64,000 nt of DNA from Brachybacterium sp. Z12 (lineage in GTDB: Bacteria; Actinomycetota; Actinomycetes; Actinomycetales; Dermabacteraceae): contig NZ_CP060496.1 in the NCBI RefSeq assembly GCF_014400405.1, positions 2,480,001-2,544,000 of the forward strand, written 5' to 3'. A program made the position numbers and the translations under genes. Numbering within the stretch: the stretch's first letter is position 1; each line of letters begins with the position of its first letter. This document shows positions 59,819 through 64,000 of the stretch, in pieces. Under the pieces are notes generated by a model. It saw nothing but the letters and a program-made list of their open reading frames with translations. It did no database searches and was not told where the DNA came from.

Positions 59819-60302
59819 AGCGGAACTCCATCGAGTTCCGGTACAGAGCAATCTCTGCCGCGAGGTCCGCGCGCAGGCCGTCGTGCGCTCCACTCAAGGC
59901 GTACTGCGGGTTCGACCATTGCTCCGACGGGTACAGCCACACTGGCTTCTTGACCAGGGGCGCGGGTTCCCAGCCATAGCGCGGCCAGATGCGGGCGTGC
60001 AGGAACGCATCGGCGTTCCCGAGGATCTCCACATTCACGCGCCGGAACGCGTCATCGCGACGACGACACACGTTCTCGACAGCCGACGCAAGGAGATCGA
60101 CATCTGCCAGGTAGCTGATGCGCTGCCTCCGAGGCAGATCGGAGAGCCGATCGACTCCCGGAACCTTCGTGAGCGCGAGCGAGTACCCCGGGAGCCACTG
60201 CACGTCCCCGATGACGGCGAACGAATCGTTCAGCTCCGCGAGCACGGTGGGATTCTCACCAGCGTGGGCGGACGCCACGCGATCTGAGCGCCAGTCGCTC
60301 AT
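59808..60302 (-). CDS. HIT-like (histidine triad fold) protein with EFR-type tail
   Basis: The 164-residue protein resembles HIT-family hydrolases: F-A-V-I-G-D-V-Q-W-L-P-G-Y-S-L, then V-N-V-E-I-L-G-N-A-D-A-F-L-H-A-R-I-W-P-R-Y. The His triad is incomplete here (H-A-R-I where H-x-H-x is expected), so nucleotide hydrolysis is uncertain. ATG 60302 overlaps the stop of a truncated HigA in ATGA. It ends S-M-E-F-R-F-N-A, a tail shared with other proteins of this island. Confidence 0.62.
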   Translation of the reverse strand: MSDWRSDRVASAHAGENPTVLAELNDSFAVIGDVQWLPGYSLALTKVPGVDRLSDLPRRQRISYLADVDLLASAVENVCRRRDDAFRRVNVEILGNADAFLHARIWPRYGWEPAPLVKKPVWLYPSEQWSNPQYALSGAHDGLRADLAAEIALYRNSMEFRFNA

Positions 60303-60394
60303 GCGACACCCAGAGGCATGATCTCGAAGCCGTCGAGGAAGTCCTCCATCAGGATCTCGTCCGGATGGATCGGACGGATTCGGTCGCCATTCAT
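60299..60394 (-). pseudogene. Truncated HigA-like antitoxin
   Basis: From ATG 60394 the frame reads R-P-I-H-P-D-E-I-L-M-E-D-F-L-D-G-F-E-I and stops after 31 residues; the intact HigA has P-I-H-P-G-E-I-L-M-E-D-F-I-E-G-F-G-I. The rest of the gene is gone and the stop overlaps the HIT-like start. Together with the remnant at 56834 this is the third HigA-related sequence here. Confidence 0.75.
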
Positions 60395-60426
60395 GCGACC
60401 AGGCTACGCCGGGCCTGGAGACGACG

Positions 60427-60510
60427 TCAGACGTTGAAGCGGAACTCCACCACGTCGCCGCACATACCAACCTCTGCCGCCAGACACGAGTTAGATGCTG
60501 CGCAAGACGG
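60427..60510 (-). pseudogene. 3' remnant of a gene related to the HIT-like gene
   Basis: An open reverse frame without a start ends L-A-A-E-V-G-M-C-G-D-V-V-E-F-R-F-N-V at TGA 60429-60427. The HIT-like protein ends L-A-A-E-I-A-L-Y-R-N-S-M-E-F-R-F-N-A. The bases after both stops are also alike (CCTGGTC before the next start). This indicates a duplicated gene whose front was lost. Confidence 0.6.
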
Positions 60511-60593
60511 CGAGACGCTCCCTGGCCGCTCTGCGAACCAGCCAGATTATATGCTCAATATCCGTTCGCCACTCCCCTGATATTCTCATCCGG

Positions 60594-61576
60594 ATGACTA
60601 CCCCTGATGCGCATGCACTAGAAGCGGCCGAGCGATGGACTTCCTCGCAGATCAAGAACTGGTCGCCACAGTGGCGGACGAATCTAGCAGAATGGCTGGA
60701 GCCAAACCTCGCCCTCGTCGGAGATTCTGAGTGGGGCGGCCAGATCCGGGACATGGTTCAGCTCCCCGTCCAAGACCCCCTCGCGTGGGCGAACAGACGC
60801 GTGGAACTGCCGAACGGACATTGGGCCGTCGCGGGTATTCGGTTCCGGGGCGAGACATTGAGAAGCCATTCGTGGACATAATCGCAACATCACTGCCGCC
60901 TGAACCATTGGGATTTGCCGCTCTCGGTGATGTTTTGCCGAGCTTCGACGCCTTCTCGCCGCTGTGCATGCGCGTCAACCTACCCGACCCGGAACAGCGA
61001 CTTCGAGCGCTCACTGGTTCGGGTATGGATGTTGGACAAGCTACGCCAGATCTGCTGATCGTGGCACGCCCCGTAGCCGAGATGCGCGAGCAGCCTCTGG
61101 CCGACCGCTACGACGATGTGACTCTCGTTGCTTGCGCTCCGGAAGAAGCAGCAGAACGCGTCGCGGCAATCTACGAAGCACTAAAGCCATCACGGCCGCA
61201 ACTGGGCCAGTGGGCCGTGCCGGCTGACGCAGAGTCGCTTGAGGATGCCGCGGAAGAAGGGCTACTTTTCGAGATTCGCGTGGGTGGCACCTCAGCGGGC
61301 ATTGTGGCCGCAGAGCGTGATGATTCCTACGGATTCACTGGCTTCTGCATGCAGGAGATCGCCCTCAATTCAGCACATCGCGGACAACGTGTGGGCATCG
61401 CCGCCTTACAGCGGCTGACGCGACAAGTGCCGGCGAACACTAACGATGTGCTTTGGGGGCATATCCATCCAGACAACGTACCGTCTCTGCGTAACGCCCG
61501 AGACAGCGGGCGACAAGTGGTTACCGCTCATGTGTGGGTCACGCCTACTGGATACCGCGGAATGCCAACGACCTAA
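60594..61576 (+). CDS. GNAT-family acetyltransferase, frameshifted
   Basis: The C-terminal half is a GNAT domain with the acetyl-CoA motif H-R-G-Q-R-V-G-I-A-A-L-Q-R-L and G-H-I-H-P-D-N-V-P-S-L-R-N-A. The N-terminal 170 residues are a less conserved domain (W-S-P-Q-W-R-T-N-L-A-E-W-L). ATG 60594 starts the frame; one base is missing at GGGG 60847-60850, joining G-I-R-F-R-G to D-I-E-K-P-F-V-D-I-I. The restored length is about 327 residues. It is the only forward gene in this part of the island and lacks the EFR tail. The substrate is unknown. Confidence 0.78.
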
Positions 61577-61680
61577 GCGGTTGAGGCACTTACTCGCCTG
61601 GTTGCGCACGCTAGATCGGAACTCCGGCAAATTCCTCGGCTTGAGGCAGAAGAGACGAAAACCCTATTCAGGCGGCATTT

Positions 61681-62487
61681 TTATACGTTGAACCTAAATT
61701 CCACCGCGTCGCCTTCGCCCCAAGCGGAAAGGACGTCATTAGCACGATCCGCGAAGCGACGGATGGAAACCCAACCCAATACCCTAGCTGCGACCTCTGC
61801 GAGAGAGGACGGCAGCGGCTGAGCCGTGATAATTCCGCTATCTAGCAGGAGGGCCTCTCGTCGTCTGTAAGCGGCCCACCACGCTCCGTCAGAATCGGCT
61901 CCCTCCCCATTGAGAGCCTTGGCGTCGTAGCCCGGCATCAGACGAGGCTCGAGGTTTACCGCAGATCCATTCAGAAAGGTGTCGACAACGTCCCGCGAAA
62001 CACCGAGATCCACACCGTCAGCACCGTCCGGCTGCGTCACGAGGATCGCCAAGTGCAATGAGTCAGAATAGATCCACGCCGCCTCTTCCAGTAGTTCCGA
62101 AACAGTAGGCATGACACCAGCGGGGATTCCGCTCGTGGAGCCCGCAAAAGTGGTCAGGAGATTCACATCGGAAGATAACTGGGCTAGGTAAGAACGCATA
62201 GCTACAGTGTCGACTTCGCCCGCCGGTGCCGAAATAAGCTCAGAAACTCGGGGATTTAGCATAGTCTCGATGGCGTTGGCAGCCGTCAGCACAGAGCGGC
62301 ACTGTTCTCTGAACTCGGCCTTCCGTTCTGCGAAGTAGGCGCGATGCTCACGCAACGCCTGTTCAGCCGCGAGCGCCCCAGTCTGCTTGTTCGTTTGTCT
62401 TGCAACCCAAATCGCGACAATGACGGCGACCGCCGAGAGCAAGGCCGCGATGACCCCCGCAGCGGCTGAGATCCAATTAGCATCCAC
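61681..62487 (-). CDS. One-span membrane protein with EFR-type tail
   Basis: The 268-residue protein has one N-terminal membrane helix (A-A-A-G-V-I-A-A-L-L-S-A-V-A-V-I-V-A-I-W, about residues 8-27) followed by a charged helical segment (E-H-R-A-Y-F-A-E-R-K-A-E-F-R-E) and a soluble domain without a recognised family. It ends G-D-A-V-E-F-R-F-N-V. The GTG start shares one base with the stop of the HNH gene, so it is co-translated with the nuclease. Such one-span partners occur in defence operons, but that role is an inference. Confidence 0.65.
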   Translation of the reverse strand: MDANWISAAAGVIAALLSAVAVIVAIWVARQTNKQTGALAAEQALREHRAYFAERKAEFREQCRSVLTAANAIETMLNPRVSELISAPAGEVDTVAMRSYLAQLSSDVNLLTTFAGSTSGIPAGVMPTVSELLEEAAWIYSDSLHLAILVTQPDGADGVDLGVSRDVVDTFLNGSAVNLEPRLMPGYDAKALNGEGADSDGAWWAAYRRREALLLDSGIITAQPLPSSLAEVAARVLGWVSIRRFADRANDVLSAWGEGDAVEFRFNV

Positions 62488-63336
62488 TACTTCTTGCCCC
62501 CAGAGGTTAATCCGCTACGGAACTCCAAGACGTCGCCGTCGGATTTCGGCATCATGTACTCAGGGATGTTTTCAAAATGGAAACCCTCTTCTTGCGCGAG
62601 GGGCACACAAACCTCCAGAATTCTGCCCCGCAGGACACCAAGCTCCTTTGAGAATTTCTCGAACTCCGGATACCCGGATGTGACCCTAATCTCGTTCACG
62701 CGGATGTCACTCAACGCGCTAACAAACTTCTTGACGGCATAATCCATAGTGGCGAGCGCCGCGCCGAACGAAGATTCGGAGTCTGTCACCCTGCCTCGGA
62801 GACCGGAAATCTTCCAGCGCAGGTCTTGCACCGCAGTCCAAACTTGGTCGGGGAATTCTCTCGAATCCTCGACGTACATGAATCTGTGCCCGTCGAGCCA
62901 CTGGAGGAGATCACGCGCAAGATCATGAGAGAAGCGCACCTCAGCAAGGCGCAGGAGGCTTTGCTCTAGGTCCAGGCCGACCAACCCAGACACGCGCTTC
63001 TCATGGTCGCGCTTCCAGGTCACTAGCGTCTGAGCGGGGAAAGCTTCTTCGTCCTGGTCAATCATAGAGTGACACGGCATGCACAGCCACACCGCATTAG
63101 CCTCATCGCCGCGAGAGACAACGGACCCGTCCGGCGTACGAACCAGGTCATTACCCCTCGGTCCGCCGTTCAGCCGAGGCGATATGTGCCGCCTGAGCGA
63201 TAGCGCGGGGCTTTCCCCTGCTCGTCACATACCCTGTCACGCGGAGACAGTCAGGGTTCGAGCAAACATACATAGCCTTGCGCGCGACAGCTTTGCGGAC
63301 TGCGTCCGTGAAATTTTCCCGTTGCAACTTAGCCAT
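62487..63336 (-). CDS. HNH endonuclease with C-terminal helical domain, frameshifted
   Basis: The N terminus is an HNH nuclease module of the kind found in defence proteins: M-Y-V-C-S-N-P-D-C, then A-A-H-I-A-S-A, N-G-G-P-R-G-N-D and W-L-C-M-P-C-H-S-M-I-D-Q-D with W-K-R-D-H-E. The zinc Cys pairs and the H-N-H residues are all visible. The frame changes near 63168-63176 (two missing or one extra base). The C-terminal 160 residues are helical and unrecognised, ending L-E-F-R-S-G-L-T-S-G-G-K-K. ATG 63336 shares one base with the restriction gene stop. The restored length is about 283 residues. Confidence 0.78.
62490..62528 (-). repeat. 39-bp 3'-end repeat, copy 1 (HNH gene)
   Basis: These 39 bases encode the last 13 residues of the HNH protein and match 63339-63377 at 36 of 39 positions. 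They include a GGGGG that can serve as ribosome site for the next gene. Confidence 0.9.
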
Positions 63337-64000
63337 CACTTCTTACCCCCAGAGGTTAGTCCGCTACGGAACTCCACTACACCATCGTCAATACATTGTT
63401 TGAGAACGGCAAGCGGGAAGCGTTCTATCACCCTCGCCGCCAGTTCTTCGGTGCGGTTCTCGATGTCGTCAGGGGTCCAAGACTCCATCGTGGCCAGGTC
63501 AGAGTTCAGTGACAGTCCATTTCGATAACCGATGCGCCTGCCCTTTGAGTCCTGGCGGTCGCGCTTCTCAGGGAACGACTTGTTGCCGAGGTTGCTGTTA
63601 TACGCGGTAATGGTGAGGTTGCCGAGCCTATGCTTGTGCTCTTCCTGGACCTGGGCAGCGACCTCCTCGCCCCCGAGCATCTCCTGCCACTCAGCCGGAA
63701 GGTTCTCGCCCTGCGGGAGGATATGCTCAATCGTCCAGACAAAACGGTTCTTTTCCTGACGCCACAGGTCGACATGCGTCTCCTTGGTCATGGCGTCCTC
63801 GGCCAGCGTCGCGAGGACAAACCGAGCAACGTCGCTGTTCTCCTCGTAGATACGGCCCATGAGGCGGGTGCGAAACTCTTCGTCGGACACCGAGGCCGTG
63901 CTCAGCCTCTTTCCGACGACCTCCACCACATCGTGGCCTCGGGCATCACCCACAGTGTCGATGGTTGTCATAAACAACTTCGCCAGTGCGTACGTCTGCG
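63336..64000 (-). CDS. GmrSD-type (DUF262/DUF1524) restriction protein, 3' part
   Basis: The frame enters from the right edge, so the N-terminal DUF262 part is not seen. The visible 220 residues hold the DUF1524 HNH-like nuclease domain: W-T-I-E-H-I-L-P-Q-G, H-K-H-R-L-G-N-L-T-I-T-A-Y-N-S-N-L-G-N-K-S-F and G-Y-R-N-G-L-S-L-N. Characterised GmrSD enzymes cut modified phage DNA. It ends V-V-E-F-R-S-G-L-T-S-G-G-K-K, and its TGA shares one base with the ATG of the HNH gene. Confidence 0.85.
   Translation of the reverse strand, partial: QTYALAKLFMTTIDTVGDARGHDVVEVVGKRLSTASVSDEEFRTRLMGRIYEENSDVARFVLATLAEDAMTKETHVDLWRQEKNRFVWTIEHILPQGENLPAEWQEMLGGEEVAAQVQEEHKHRLGNLTITAYNSNLGNKSFPEKRDRQDSKGRRIGYRNGLSLNSDLATMESWTPDDIENRTEELAARVIERFPLAVLKQCIDDGVVEFRSGLTSGGKK
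63339..63377 (-). repeat. 39-bp 3'-end repeat, copy 2 (restriction gene)
   Basis: These 39 bases encode V-E-F-R-S-G-L-T-S-G-G-K-K at the end of the DUF1524 protein. They are a direct repeat of 62490-62528 (3 mismatches), so the HNH gene is bracketed by the two copies. Confidence 0.9.

Noticed and set aside
59811..63377. Integron attC sites at gene ends
   Set aside because: The tails contain A-A-C motifs that at first recall attC cores, but there is no matching GTTRRRY site at the right distance, no folded attC stem and no integrase gene in view.

Overview
The window is high-GC actinobacterial DNA from the order Micrococcales, most likely a Brachybacterium-like genome. This rests on the strong G+C bias, the actinobacteria-specific trio of a MSMEG_4193-type phosphomutase, DUF3090 and SCO1664 proteins, an Rpf protein, and a macrolide phosphotransferase resembling the Mph(H) type known from Brachybacterium. 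The genus is an inference. No tRNA, rRNA or CRISPR was seen.

The single most important feature for any reader is that about 20 otherwise well-conserved genes are split by frameshifts. Almost all are loss of one base inside a run of four or five C or G, which is the pattern of sequencing or assembly error rather than gene decay. I give each such gene as one CDS and state where the frame changes.

Layout. 0-2 kb: a partial exported protein and a flavin-dependent monooxygenase. 2.1-6.1 kb: an iron-siderophore ABC importer (binding lipoprotein, two permeases, ATPase) behind a DtxR-type box. 6.3-12.5 kb: a baeRF/Vms1-like protein, a small stress-type protein, TerC behind a manganese riboswitch, a YhhN protein, a macrolide phosphotransferase and an Rpf muralytic enzyme. 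12.9-16.6 kb: sugar transporter, Gfo/Idh/MocA oxidoreductase and TIM-barrel isomerase. 16.6-24.6 kb: a SurA-like lipoprotein, a two-subunit GMC dehydrogenase, an IclR regulator, a TDT transporter and a DHA2 efflux pump. 24.9-40.2 kb: an osmoprotectant region holding betT, betB, betA and, on the other strand, a TAXI-TRAP importer, a second BCCT carrier and choline sulfatase. Together these could take choline-O-sulfate or choline to glycine betaine. 40.4-56.7 kb: mostly housekeeping and detoxification genes (ABC-F, SfnB-like, pterin dehydratase, ArfB, PlsC, RibD-like, PAP2, PhoD, YtoQ, TrhO, YjdM). 57-59 kb: the phosphomutase-DUF3090-SCO1664 operon.

59-64 kb is an accessory island with lower G+C: a HigBA toxin-antitoxin pair, a truncated kinase, two further HigA remnants (one at 56.8 kb), an HIT-like protein, a GNAT acetyltransferase, a one-span membrane protein, an HNH nuclease and the 3' part of a GmrSD-type (DUF262/DUF1524) restriction gene. 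The last three form a tightly overlapping reverse-strand operon that looks like a defence locus. Five coding ends in this island, in otherwise unrelated proteins, finish in a related short tail centred on E-F-R. I consider this the most unusual signal in the window.
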